The notes under the pieces were generated by a model. The model was not told the DNA's origin. It searched no databases and saw nothing but the letters and a program-made list of their open reading frames with translations. DNA of 64,000 bases, from assembly GCF_002858675.1 (NCBI RefSeq), contig NZ_PJZF01000005.1, forward strand, positions 1 to 64,000, written 5' to 3'. Below, one piece after another: positions 8,085-16,139 of this stretch. The position numbers and the translations under genes were made by a program. This stretch comes from Chimaeribacter californicus (lineage in GTDB: Bacteria > Pseudomonadota > Gammaproteobacteria > Enterobacterales > Enterobacteriaceae). Positions within the stretch are counted from its first letter, which is position 1, and every line of letters begins with the position of its first letter.

Positions 8085-9602
8085 ATGGCCGCCACCCCGA
8101 TTCTGGAAATGCAACATATCTCACGGCGCTTCGGGCAGTTCTACGCACTGAAGGATGTCAGCCTGACGGTCTACCCCGGCGAAGTTCATGCGCTGATGGG
8201 CGAGAACGGCGCGGGCAAAAGTACCCTGATGAAAATCCTGGCCGGGGCCTATACCGCCAGCAGCGGCACCATCCTGATTGACGGCCGGCCGCACCCGATC
8301 CGCGGGCCGAAAGATGCGCTGGCCGCCGGTATTACCCTGATCTACCAGGAGATTAACCTCGCGCCTAACCTCACGGTGGCGGAAAACATCTTCCTCGGCA
8401 GCGAGCTGCACCGGGGCGGGCTGGTGCGGCGCACGCAGATGGCCGACGAGGCGCAAAAGGTGATTGACCGGCTGGGCGCGCAGTTCCGCGCCACCGACCG
8501 GGTGATGACGCTGAGCATCGCCGAGCAGCAGCAGGTAGAGATCGCCCGTGCGCTGCACCGCAACAGCCGCATCCTGGTGATGGACGAACCCACCGCCGCG
8601 CTCTCCAGCCGCGAGACCGATCACCTGTTCGGCCTGATCAAACGGCTGCGCGGCGAGGGGATGGCGATCATCTACATCAGCCACCGCATGGCCGAGATTT
8701 ATGCGCTCTCTGACCGGGTCAGCGTGCTGCGTGACGGGGAGTATGTCGGCAGCCTGACGCGTGACAACCTCAACGCCACCGAGCTGGTGCGGATGATGGT
8801 GGGCCGCCCGCTGAGTGACCTGTTCAACAAGGAGGCGCAGCCGGGCACACCGGGGGCGGTGCGGCTGGCGGCAGAGGCGCTGACCGACGGCGGCAAGGTG
8901 CACCCCTGCACGCTGAACGTGCGCGCCGGGGAGATCGTCGGGCTGGCCGGGCTGGTGGGGGCGGGGCGCTCCGAGCTCGCCTCGCTGATCTTCGGCGTTC
9001 ACCCGGCCACCGGCGGCCGGATCCTGATTGATGGCAAACCGGTCAGCATCCGTTCACCGCGTGACGCCATTGCGCTCGGCATCGGCTTTTTGACCGAAAA
9101 CCGCAAAGAGCAGGGGCTGTTTCTGGAACTGGCCGCGCATGAAAACATCGTGATGGCGACCCTCGGGCGCGACGCCCGTTACGGCCTGCTCAACCGCAGC
9201 AAGGGGCGTGACATCGCAGGCGAGGCGATCCGCGCACTGAACATCCGTGTGCCCCATGCGCAGGTGCGCGCCGGGGGGCTGTCGGGCGGCAACCAGCAAA
9301 AATTGCTGATCTCACGCTGGGTGGCGATCGGCCCGCGCATCCTGCTGCTGGATGAGCCGACGCGCGGCGTGGATGTCGGCGCCAAGAGTGAAATCTACCG
9401 GATGATGAACCAGATGGCCCAACAGGGCGTGGCGATTCTGATGATCTCCAGCGAGCTGCCGGAGATTGTCGGTATGAGTGACCGGGTCTATGTGATGCGC
9501 GAGGGCGCATTGGCCGGGGAGCTGGCGGCGCATGAGATCTCGCAGGAGAACATTATGACGCTGGCTACCGGCGTCGCCCTTCCCCAGGAAACCTCCACGT
9601 AA
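8085..9602 (+). CDS. Sugar ABC transporter, ATP-binding protein (RbsA-like)
   Basis: A 505-residue ATPase with two fused ABC domains, the layout of the ribose/xylose/galactose (CUT2) family. Domain 1: Walker [10 protein letters not shown] (39-47), signature [15 protein letters not shown], Walker [12 protein letters not shown]. Domain 2: a degenerate Walker A region (GLVGAGRSE), signature [14 protein letters not shown], Walker [14 protein letters not shown] divergent second Walker A is normal in this family. AGGAG lies 8 bases before the ATG. It is the first gene of an operon with the permease (7-base gap), binding protein and lyxose isomerase. The sugar cannot be read from this subunit. Confidence 0.94.
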   Translation: MAATPILEMQHISRRFGQFYALKDVSLTVYPGEVHALMGENGAGKSTLMKILAGAYTASSGTILIDGRPHPIRGPKDALAAGITLIYQEINLAPNLTVAENIFLGSELHRGGLVRRTQMADEAQKVIDRLGAQFRATDRVMTLSIAEQQQVEIARALHRNSRILVMDEPTAALSSRETDHLFGLIKRLRGEGMAIIYISHRMAEIYALSDRVSVLRDGEYVGSLTRDNLNATELVRMMVGRPLSDLFNKEAQPGTPGAVRLAAEALTDGGKVHPCTLNVRAGEIVGLAGLVGAGRSELASLIFGVHPATGGRILIDGKPVSIRSPRDAIALGIGFLTENRKEQGLFLELAAHENIVMATLGRDARYGLLNRSKGRDIAGEAIRALNIRVPHAQVRAGGLSGGNQQKLLISRWVAIGPRILLLDEPTRGVDVGAKSEIYRMMNQMAQQGVAILMISSELPEIVGMSDRVYVMREGALAGELAAHEISQENIMTLATGVALPQETST

Positions 9603-9608
9603 GGAATC

Positions 9609-10604
9609 ATGATGATGAGCAAAACAGAGACCGCCGGGGCGAAATCCCCGGCGCTGAAACGGGCACTGCTGGGCGACCTGATGCAAACCGTCGGCATTCT
9701 GCCGATTTTGATCCTGATCGTGGCGGTATTCGGCTTTCTCGCCCCTAACTTCTTCACCGATGCCAACCTGCTGAACATTACCCGGCAGGCGTCGATCAAC
9801 ATCGTGCTGGCGGCGGGCATGACCTTTATCATTCTGACCGGCGGCATTGACCTGTCGGTGGGGTCGATGCTCGGGGCCACGGCGGTGGTGGCGATGGTGA
9901 CCTCGCTGAATCCGGCGCTGGCCACGTTCACCATCCCGCTGGCGCTGCTGGCCGGGCTGCTGATGGGGCTGTTCAACGGCGTGCTGGTGGCCTGGGCCGG
10001 GCTGCCGCCGTTTATCGTCACGCTCGGCACCTATACCGCGCTGCGCGGGGCGGCTTACCTGTTCGCCGACGGCACCACGGTGATTAACTCCGATATCAAT
10101 TTCGAATGGATCGGCAACGGCTACCTGGGGCCGATCCCGTGGCTGATCATCATCGCTTTCGCGGTGATCGCGATTTGCTGGTTCATCCTGCGGCGCACCA
10201 CCCTCGGCGTACACATCTACGCGGTGGGCGGCAACATGCAGGCGGCGCGGCTGACCGGCATCAAGGTCGGGGTGGTGCTGCTGTTCGTCTATGCGATGAG
10301 CGGGCTGCTCTCCGGGCTGGGCGGGCTGATGAGCGCCTCGCGCCTCTACAGCGCCAACGGCAACCTCGGCGTCGGCTATGAGCTGGACGCCATTGCGGCG
10401 GTGATCCTCGGCGGCACCAGCTTTGTCGGCGGCATCGGCACCATTACCGGCACGCTGGTGGGTGCGCTGATCATCGCCACGCTCAACAACGGCATGACGC
10501 TGATGGGCGTCTCCTACTTCTGGCAACTGGTGATCAAGGGCGCGGTGATCATCATCGCGGTGCTGATCGACAAATACCGCACGCGCCACCACCAGACGGC
10601 CTGA
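9609..10604 (+). CDS. Sugar ABC transporter, permease (RbsC-like)
   Basis: A 331-residue multi-pass inner-membrane permease of the ribose/xylose (BPD_transp_2) family. The hallmark blocks are NLLNITRQASINIVLAAGMTF, ILTGGIDLSVGSMLG, GLPPFIVTLGTYTALRGAAY and the cytoplasmic coupling-loop motif VGGNMQAARLTGIKV. Three consecutive ATG codons (9609, 9612, 9615) follow an AAGGA site. The second or third is better spaced, so the protein may lack one or two of the N-terminal Met residues. It lies 7 bases after the ATPase gene and 46 bases before the binding protein gene. Confidence 0.94.
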   Translation: MMMSKTETAGAKSPALKRALLGDLMQTVGILPILILIVAVFGFLAPNFFTDANLLNITRQASINIVLAAGMTFIILTGGIDLSVGSMLGATAVVAMVTSLNPALATFTIPLALLAGLLMGLFNGVLVAWAGLPPFIVTLGTYTALRGAAYLFADGTTVINSDINFEWIGNGYLGPIPWLIIIAFAVIAICWFILRRTTLGVHIYAVGGNMQAARLTGIKVGVVLLFVYAMSGLLSGLGGLMSASRLYSANGNLGVGYELDAIAAVILGGTSFVGGIGTITGTLVGALIIATLNNGMTLMGVSYFWQLVIKGAVIIIAVLIDKYRTRHHQTA

Positions 10605-10650
10605 TGTTTACCCTGAACCCTGTGTACCCTACAAAAACAAGGAAAACCCG

Positions 10651-11598
10651 ATGAAAATCCGCTTCAACGCTGTGATGGGCGCGCTGCTGACCGCAGGCGT
10701 GCTGCTCTCTGCGCCGCTGGCGCAGGCAAAAGAACTGAAATCGATTGGGGTGACGGTCGGCGACCTCGCCAACCCGTTCTTTGTGCAGATCACCAAAGGC
10801 GCAGAGAAAAAGGCGCGTGAACTGGCGGGCGACGGCGTGAACGTGACGCTGGTCTCCAGCGGTTACGATCTCGGCCAGCAGGTCGGCCAGATCGACAACT
10901 TTATCGCGGCGAAAGTGGACATGATCATCCTGAACGCGGCGGACTCCAAAGGCATCGGCCCGGCGGTGAAACGCGCCAAAGAGGCGGGGATCGTGGTGGT
11001 GGCGGTGGACGTCGCGGCCGAAGGGGCGGACGCCACCATCACCTCGGACAACACCCAGGCGGGGCAGATCGCCTGTAAATACATCGCAGACCGCCTGAAA
11101 GAGAAGGGCAATGTGGTGATCATCAACGGGCCGCCGGTCTCGGCGGTGCAGAACCGGGTTGAAGGCTGTATGACGGAGCTGAAACAGCACCCCGGCATCA
11201 AGCTGCTCTCCCATAACCAGAACGCCAAAGGCAGCCGCGAAGGCGGGCTGGAAGTCATGACCTCGCTGCTCTCTGCCAACCCGCACATTGACGGCGTGTT
11301 CGCCATCAACGATCCCACCGCGATCGGTGCCGATCTGGCGGCCAAACAGGCGCAACGCAGCGAATTCTTCATCGTGGGCGTGGATGGATCGCCGGACGGC
11401 GAAGAGGCGCTGAAACGCAAGAACTCGCTGTTTGTCGCTACCCCGGCGCAAGACCCGCAGGTGATGGCATCGAAAGCGGTGGAGATAGGCTATGACATTC
11501 TCCAGGGCAAACCCGCGCCCACCGCGCCGGTGCTGATCCCGGTCACGATGATCGACCGTAACAGCGTCAGCGGCTACAAAGGCTGGACCGTCAGATAA
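10651..11598 (+). CDS. Sugar ABC transporter, periplasmic binding protein (Peripla_BP_4)
   Basis: A 315-residue periplasmic sugar-binding protein of the RbsB/LacI-like fold. The first about 26 residues are a signal peptide cleaved after AQA. The mature protein starts KELKSIGVTVGDLANPFFVQ, the typical first strand with the NPFF ligand-contact motif. QVGQIDNFIAAKVDMIILNAADS and VDGSPDGEEALK are further family blocks. It has the two-lobe length expected of the family. Ligand contacts differ enough from RbsB that ribose should not be assumed. The adjoining isomerase suggests a D-lyxose or D-mannose-like hexose or pentose. An AAGGA ribosome site is present. Confidence 0.92.
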   Translation: MKIRFNAVMGALLTAGVLLSAPLAQAKELKSIGVTVGDLANPFFVQITKGAEKKARELAGDGVNVTLVSSGYDLGQQVGQIDNFIAAKVDMIILNAADSKGIGPAVKRAKEAGIVVVAVDVAAEGADATITSDNTQAGQIACKYIADRLKEKGNVVIINGPPVSAVQNRVEGCMTELKQHPGIKLLSHNQNAKGSREGGLEVMTSLLSANPHIDGVFAINDPTAIGADLAAKQAQRSEFFIVGVDGSPDGEEALKRKNSLFVATPAQDPQVMASKAVEIGYDILQGKPAPTAPVLIPVTMIDRNSVSGYKGWTVR

Positions 11599-11604
11599 CC
11601 CGAC

Positions 11605-11624
11605 GCCGGTACGCACGTACCGGC
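11605..11624 (+). other. Intercistronic hairpin between binding protein and isomerase genes
   Basis: GCCGGTAC and GTACCGGC form a perfect 8-bp stem around the 4-base loop GCAC, starting 6 bases after the binding protein stop codon. No T-tract follows. Such structures between a binding-protein gene and the next gene are often mRNA 3'-end stabilisers or attenuators. That role is inferred here. Confidence 0.55.
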
Positions 11625-11651
11625 CCTTTCCACCGGCAGGAGGTGCCCACC

Positions 11652-12395
11652 ATGCCTGACCAGAATACCGGGGGCCGCATGGCCCGCTCGCAGGTTAACC
11701 AGATCCTGCATGAGACCCGGCAGTTTTTCGCCCGGCAGGATCTGCACCTGCCGCCGTTTGCCCACTTCAGCCCCGAGGCCTGGGCGCAGCAGCCGCAGGA
11801 GGCCTGGCAGGAGGTGTTTGATCTGGGCCTCGGCTGGGACGTCACCTGTTTCGGCTCCACCGATTTTTACCAGCGCGGCCTGACGCTGTTCACCCTGCGC
11901 AACGGCTCCCCCTCGGGGCAGCCCTATGCCAAATGTTACGCGGAAAAGGTGATGCACTGCCGCGAAGGGCAGGTGACACCGATGCATTTCCATTGGCGCA
12001 AGCGCGAGGACATCATCAACCGCAGCGGCGGCAACCTGATTATTGAGCTGTATAACGCGGACGATCCGGCGGGCACGACGATCGATACGCCGCCGGGGCT
12101 GGCAAACACGCCGGTGGAGGTGGTCACTGACGGCTACCGCCAGACGCTGCCGCCCGGCAGCCGCATCCGGCTGTCGCCCGGTGAGAGCGTGACGCTGCCG
12201 CCGGGCATGTACCACAGCTTTTGGGGCGAAGAAGGGTTCGGCGATGTGCTGGTGGGCGAGGTGTCGATGACCAACGACGACCAGCATGACAACTGTTTCC
12301 TGACGCCGCTGGCGCGTTTCACCGCGCTGGAGGAGGATGAGCCGCCGCGCTGGCTGCTCTGCACCGAGTACCGGCGCGGCCTTGACCCGGCCTGA
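11652..12395 (+). CDS. D-lyxose isomerase family protein
   Basis: A 247-residue cupin-fold sugar isomerase. Characterised family members interconvert D-lyxose and D-xylulose, and also D-mannose and D-fructose, with Mn2+. The metal-site motifs are visible: MHFHWRKRED gives H112, H114 and E119, and PPGMYHSF gives H188. The block FARQDLHLPPFAHFSPEAW is strongly family-like. The start at 11652 sits 7 bases after AGGAGGT; an upstream GTG at 11643 overlaps that site, and a later ATG at 11679 would also give a family-length protein. It is the last gene of the ABC operon. No xylulose kinase is in the operon, so the product must be phosphorylated elsewhere. The family call is firm; the true substrate is not. 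Confidence 0.9.
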   Translation: MPDQNTGGRMARSQVNQILHETRQFFARQDLHLPPFAHFSPEAWAQQPQEAWQEVFDLGLGWDVTCFGSTDFYQRGLTLFTLRNGSPSGQPYAKCYAEKVMHCREGQVTPMHFHWRKREDIINRSGGNLIIELYNADDPAGTTIDTPPGLANTPVEVVTDGYRQTLPPGSRIRLSPGESVTLPPGMYHSFWGEEGFGDVLVGEVSMTNDDQHDNCFLTPLARFTALEEDEPPRWLLCTEYRRGLDPA

Positions 12396-12398
12396 CTC

Positions 12399-13148
12399 TC
12401 AGGCAATGTGGCGTGGCGCAACCGCCCGCGCCGGGCGCTGCACGTCAGCGGCAAACACATAGCCCAGCCCGCGGATCGTGCGGATCAGCATCGGCTGGTG
12501 GGGATTTGCCTCGATCTTGCGGCGCAGGCGCATGATCAGCACATCCACGGTGCGATCAAACACGTCCAGCGTTTCGCTGTGGGTCAGCTCCAGCAATTGA
12601 TCGCGGGTCAGTACCTGGCGGGCGTGGGCGATCATCGCCAGCAGCAGCGTATATTCGCCCTGGGTCAGGAAGACTTCCTCCCGTTGCGGGTTGTGCAGGG
12701 TGCAACGCTGCTCGTCGAGCCACCAGCCGTTGAACCCCCAGCCACAGGCGGGTGCGGTGGGCGGTGCCACCGTCAGCGCGCCGCTGCGGCGCAGCACCGC
12801 CTTGGCCCGCGCCACCACTACCCGGTTATTGAACGGCTTGGCGATGTAGTCATCCGCGCCCATCTCCAGGCCGACCACGATGTCAGATTCCGCGCCGAGG
12901 CCGGTCAGCATCATCACCGGCAGGTCAGGACGCAGGCGGCGCAATTGTTGCAGTACCAGCAGGCCGTTGGTGTCCGGCAGGATCAGGTCCAGCAGCACCA
13001 GCGCGATGTCCGCGTGCTGCGCGACCTGATGCAGCGCCTCCTCGCCCCGGTGGCAACAGCGCACGGTAAACACATGTTCGCTCAGCACATCATGCAGCAG
13101 GTCACAGATGGCCGGGTCATCATCCACAACCAGAATGGCGGGTTTCAT
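12399..13148 (-). CDS. OmpR-family response regulator
   Basis: A 249-residue cytoplasmic regulator. The receiver domain (1-120) has DDD at 9-11, the phosphorylation site D54 (VLLDLILP), the switch Thr (MMLTGLG) and the conserved Lys in DDYIAKPF. The C-terminal winged-helix domain (about 145-240) has LTQGEYTLLL, the recognition helix VDVLIMRLRRKIE and the closing RTIRGLGYVF. It is convergent with the lyxose isomerase gene (3-base gap) and on the same strand as the hybrid kinase 4.4 kb away, so kinase and regulator bracket the sugar operon. Phosphorylation by that kinase and control of the operon are inferred from position. An 11-bp periodic direct repeat upstream (13226-13254) may be its own binding site. 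Confidence 0.92.
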   Translation of the reverse strand: MKPAILVVDDDPAICDLLHDVLSEHVFTVRCCHRGEEALHQVAQHADIALVLLDLILPDTNGLLVLQQLRRLRPDLPVMMLTGLGAESDIVVGLEMGADDYIAKPFNNRVVVARAKAVLRRSGALTVAPPTAPACGWGFNGWWLDEQRCTLHNPQREEVFLTQGEYTLLLAMIAHARQVLTRDQLLELTHSETLDVFDRTVDVLIMRLRRKIEANPHQPMLIRTIRGLGYVFAADVQRPARAVAPRHIA

Positions 13149-13225
13149 GGCAAGACTCCTTGCGGGGTGCCGACGCAGACAACCTTACGTGCCCGGCAGG
13201 CAGGCACCGCAAACCGCGCAGGGGT

Positions 13226-13254
13226 GTTAAAGAAAGGTTAAAACCAGTGTAACC
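13226..13254. promoter_or_regulatory. Candidate OmpR-type operator: three 7-mers at 11-bp period
   Basis: GTTAAAG (13226), GTTAAAA (13237) and the weaker TGTAACC (13248) begin exactly 11 bases apart, with 4-base spacers. This head-to-tail, one-turn spacing is the classic site geometry for OmpR-family regulators. It lies 78-106 bases before the response regulator start. No similar repeat was found in the kinase/ABC divergent region. Confidence 0.45.
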
Positions 13255-13450
13255 GATGCGCCTGTGGCGTTAATTGCCGGGCACCGGAACTGTGAGCAAA
13301 CTCTCCTCGCAGGGCGGTTTTTTATCACCCGGTATACCGGTTAACGCCAAATGCAGCCGGACGAGGCATGGGGAAGATTCAGACTGGTCGGGGTTGCCGG
13401 TGTGCCATAGCGGCAGCCACTATACTTACCAGCATGACGACCCTGACTAC

Positions 13451-13498
13451 GTTTACTGACTGGGTTTACAACGAGTTTACTGACTCTGTTTATAACTA
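13451..13498. repeat. Two 24-base direct repeats upstream of mak
   Basis: 13451-13474 and 13475-13498 match at 21 of 24 positions. Each holds two GTTTAC/GTTTAT motifs, so the motif recurs roughly every 12 bases right up to the mak leader. Confidence 0.7.
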
Positions 13499-13533
13499 TT
13501 TTTATTTACAACTACTGCCCCGGAGAGAAGATC

Positions 13534-14451
13534 GTGCGAATTGGGATTGATTTAGGCGGCACCAAAATAGAGGCCGTGGCCCTGGCTGATGACGGGCGTG
13601 AATATTTCCGTAAACGGATCGACACGCCGCGCCACGATTATGACAAAACGCTGGAGGCGATTGTCGGGCTGGTAACGGACGCGGAAAAAGCTACCGGCGA
13701 GCGGGGCAGCGTGGGGATCGGCATTCCCGGCACCCTGTCGCCCTATACCGGCCTGGTGAAAAATGCCAACTCGGTGTGGCTCAATGGCCAGCCGTTCGAC
13801 AGCGATCTCTCCCGGATACTGCAACGGCAGGTGCGGGTCGCCAATGATGCCAACTGCCTGGCCGTCTCTGAAGCCACCGACGGGGCCGGTGCAGGCAAAC
13901 ACACGGTGTTTGCGGTGATCATCGGTACCGGCTGCGGCGCGGGCATCGCGATCAATGGTGAAGTGCACGCCGGGGGCAACGGCATCGGCGGCGAGTGGGG
14001 GCACAACCCGCTGCCGTGGCAGGATGATGACGAACTGCGCTATGCGCGTGAAGTGGCCTGCTACTGCGGCAAACCGGGCTGCATCGAGACCTTTATCTCC
14101 GGCACTGGTTTCGCGCAGGATTACCACCGGCTGAGCGGGCAGGCGCAGAAAGGCGCGCAGATCATGGCGCTGGCCGGGCAGGGCGACGCGGTGGCTGAAC
14201 TGGCGCTCAGCCGGTATGAATTGCGGCTGGCAAAATCCCTGGCGCATGTGGTCAACCTGCTCGACCCGGATGTGATCGTGCTGGGCGGCGGCATGAGCAA
14301 CGTCGACCGCCTTTACCAGACCGTGCCGCTGCTGCTGAAACAGTGGGTCTTCGGCGGTGAATGCGAAACCCCGGTGCTGAAGGCGAAACACGGTGATTCC
14401 AGCGGCGTGCGCGGTGCCGCCTGGCTCTGGCCGCAGGGGCAGTTGCGCTAA
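13534..14451 (+). CDS. mak: Manno(fructo)kinase
   Basis: A 305-residue ROK-family sugar kinase that phosphorylates D-fructose, and more slowly D-mannose, with ATP in the cytoplasm. The N-terminal phosphate-binding loop is [10 protein letters not shown], the sugar-binding blocks are GIPGTLSP and [12 protein letters not shown], the catalytic Asp lies in NDANCLA, and EWGHNPLPW plus the [12 protein letters not shown] zinc motif are all intact. It is nearly colinear with E. coli Mak. The start is GTG with GGAGAG 7 bases before it. In E. coli mak follows rdgC directly; here the sugar-sensing and transport block lies between them. Fructose made by the neighbouring lyxose/mannose isomerase would be a direct substrate (inference). 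Confidence 0.96.
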   Translation: MRIGIDLGGTKIEAVALADDGREYFRKRIDTPRHDYDKTLEAIVGLVTDAEKATGERGSVGIGIPGTLSPYTGLVKNANSVWLNGQPFDSDLSRILQRQVRVANDANCLAVSEATDGAGAGKHTVFAVIIGTGCGAGIAINGEVHAGGNGIGGEWGHNPLPWQDDDELRYAREVACYCGKPGCIETFISGTGFAQDYHRLSGQAQKGAQIMALAGQGDAVAELALSRYELRLAKSLAHVVNLLDPDVIVLGGGMSNVDRLYQTVPLLLKQWVFGGECETPVLKAKHGDSSGVRGAAWLWPQGQLR

Positions 14452-14538
14452 GCGGTCAGGGCAAGCCGTTACTCACTCAGCGCGACGGGGAAGGGGGCAT
14501 CTCTTCGTCGCGGTATTTATTCACAATGCGTGATTATC

Positions 14539-14946
14539 TTATGAATGTTTCCCCAATTCACGCCGGGCCAGTTCAGCTAAAAAACCGCTACGGCTGTGAT
14601 ATTCACGATGGGCACTGACGTAATCATCAATCCGGGCCAATAAAAACTGCGGCAGCGTAATGTTTAATTTCGTGGCCTTTCCATCATATTTTGTTAAGTC
14701 GATATCGACATAAGCCCAAATCCCATCGGTACAGGCGTCATTCTTCAAATGGTCAGCCACGGTTTTTGCTTTATCCGGCGCATGGCCTTGCTCAACCCGG
14801 TACGTAAAATAGAGGTCCAGGGCGTTTTGCGCGTCGCTGATCGCGTCGTCAATGGTATCACCCGCAAAATAACAGCCGCTCACGTCCGGCACGAAACCGG
14901 AAAAAGAGCCGTCGGCTGCCTGATGGAGATAAAGGGGATATCTCAT
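14539..14946 (-). CDS. hicB: HicB family antitoxin
   Basis: A 135-residue antitoxin of a type II toxin-antitoxin pair. The N-terminal HicB fold begins MRYPLYLHQAADGSFSGFVPD and continues with GCYFAGDTIDDAISDAQNAL. The C-terminal third (LNITLPQFLLARIDDYVSAH...SRSGFLAELARREL) is a ribbon-helix-helix DNA-binding domain, so it should both block HicA and repress the operon. It lies 52 bases downstream of hicA, in the normal hicA-hicB order. A GAAGG ribosome site precedes the ATG. Confidence 0.93.
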   Translation of the reverse strand: MRYPLYLHQAADGSFSGFVPDVSGCYFAGDTIDDAISDAQNALDLYFTYRVEQGHAPDKAKTVADHLKNDACTDGIWAYVDIDLTKYDGKATKLNITLPQFLLARIDDYVSAHREYHSRSGFLAELARRELGKHS

Positions 14947-14998
14947 GCTTACACCTTCTTTTTAGCTTAACGAGCGGCCTGATAACCGCGTCGTGATG

Positions 14999-15181
14999 TT
15001 ATTTTAACCCTGCCTGTTTCAGGATGCTGTGAAGCGTTCCTGCCGCCAAATCCTTACGCGGATGGGGAATCACTATCGGCCTGCATTCTCCCGCCTTTTC
15101 GAAGATGTAATGGGAGCCATTGGCGCGAACACATTCCCAGCCGAGTGCTTTAATTTTCCTGATAAGTTCATCACTGGACAT
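14999..15181 (-). CDS. hicA: HicA family mRNA interferase toxin
   Basis: A 60-residue toxin with a double-stranded-RNA-binding-like fold that cleaves mRNA when free of HicB. It has the family pattern LIRKIKALGWECVRANGSHYIF (catalytic His in GSHYIF), the IPHPRKDLAAGTL block and the C-terminal ILKQAGL. GGAAGG lies just before the ATG at 15181. It appears intact, with no frameshift. The pair sits between mak and the cupin gene, a place without it in E. coli, and is probably acquired. Confidence 0.93.
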   Translation of the reverse strand: MSSDELIRKIKALGWECVRANGSHYIFEKAGECRPIVIPHPRKDLAAGTLHSILKQAGLK

Positions 15182-15489
15182 TTTCCTTCCCTGGGTAATA
15201 CCCCATCATCGTACTTATAGTTATACCCACCGTCAACACTCATACCCACTGTGGGTTTAGGTGTTTTTTTATGCATTGCTTTCATAAAAGAGCACTCTGC
15301 TGCTTGATACGGAATAAAAACTGCGTTACCAGCATGTTCCTACGTGCCATTTAGTGAATATGTAATAATCTGCAAGCACATTCCTCGCACTCCCAGTAAT
15401 GGGCTGGCGTAAAAAACGTGCTACGCCTGATAAGGGCAACCTACCTGGCTATGCCGTATCACATTGAGCCATAACGGGAGATAACGGTT
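15182..15489. other. Divergent intergenic region hicA / cupin gene
   Basis: 308 bases with no supportable gene. It contains the hicA promoter and a candidate operator (15198-15256), an AT-rich centre, and the leader of the cupin gene with a GGGAG ribosome site near 15475. Confidence 0.5.
15198..15256 (-). promoter_or_regulatory. Candidate HicB operator and hicAB promoter
   Basis: On the plus strand ATACCCAC occurs at 15223 and 15242, with a variant ATACCCCA at 15198. The copy at 15242 is part of a perfect palindrome ACCCAC-T-GTGGGT (15244-15256). On the minus strand the repeats interleave with a TTGACG -35-like hexamer and TATAA-like sequences, so a ribbon-helix-helix repressor bound here would cover the promoter. 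The role of HicB is inferred. Confidence 0.5.
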
Positions 15490-16029
15490 ATGACCCACAA
15501 CCCCTTGTTAAAGCATCATAAAGCGCCTGACGCAGGCACCACGCCGGACACCTCCGCGGCGTTTCCTGCTGCCGTAACGGCCGCTGAGGTGGCCCCGGTG
15601 AGCCGGCCTTCGCTCTACCCGGAGCCGTTCGCCACCCAGATGGCAAAGCGGGAAAAACGGCAACTCGGCGATCAGTTCGGCCTGACGAATTTTGGCGTCA
15701 ACCTTGCGCGCATTGCACCCGGCGGCACCTCGGCGCTGCGCCATTTCCATACCCGGCAGGATGAGTTCATCTACATCCTGGCCGGGCAGCCGGTTCTGGT
15801 GACCAACCGGGGCGAAACGCCGCTGAAGCCGGGCATGTGCGCCGGTTTTAAAGCCGGTAACGGCGATGCCCACCATCTGATCAACCGCACCGCCGGGGAG
15901 GTGGTGTATCTCGAGGTGGGCGATCGCAGTGCCGGAGACGACGTGATCTACCCGGACGATGATCTGCTGCTGAAGGAAGACAGCCAGGGCAACCCGCAGT
16001 TCCTGCATAAGGACGGCAGCGCGTATTGA
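15490..16029 (+). CDS. Cupin domain protein
   Basis: A 179-residue soluble protein with one conserved cupin barrel (about residues 65-150). Metal-type residues are H85, H87 and E92 in RHFHTRQDEFIYIL, and H128/H129 in GDAHHLIN. The first about 40 residues are Pro/Ala/Thr-rich and probably flexible. Cupins of this type are often sugar- or small-molecule-binding enzymes or sensors, and no reaction can be assigned. The gene stands alone and is convergent with sbcC. The start has GGGAG about 10 bases upstream; a shorter start is possible because the N-terminus is unconserved in character. Confidence 0.75.
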   Translation: MTHNPLLKHHKAPDAGTTPDTSAAFPAAVTAAEVAPVSRPSLYPEPFATQMAKREKRQLGDQFGLTNFGVNLARIAPGGTSALRHFHTRQDEFIYILAGQPVLVTNRGETPLKPGMCAGFKAGNGDAHHLINRTAGEVVYLEVGDRSAGDDVIYPDDDLLLKEDSQGNPQFLHKDGSAY

Positions 16030-16070
16030 TCGCGGCAGCGGACGTCAGGGCGGTGGGGCTGCGGCAAAGG

Positions 16071-16094
16071 CCGCCCGGCCACGAAACCGGGCGG
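16071..16094. terminator. GC-rich hairpin between cupin gene and sbcC
   Basis: CCGCCCGG and CCGGGCGG form a perfect 8-bp stem around an 8-base loop between two convergent genes. There is no T-tract, so if it ends transcription it is a weak or factor-assisted site. Confidence 0.4.
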
Positions 16095-16139
16095 CGCGGC
16101 CAACAGCGCCCCTGCGGCGGCCGGTAGGGGCATGCGGCG

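Larger units (their letters stand above)
13149..13533. other. Divergent intergenic region response regulator / mak
   Basis: 385 bases with no supportable gene; the short open frames here are not family-like. It holds the 11-bp direct repeats near the regulator (13226-13254) and two 24-base direct repeats next to mak (13451-13498). Confidence 0.5.
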
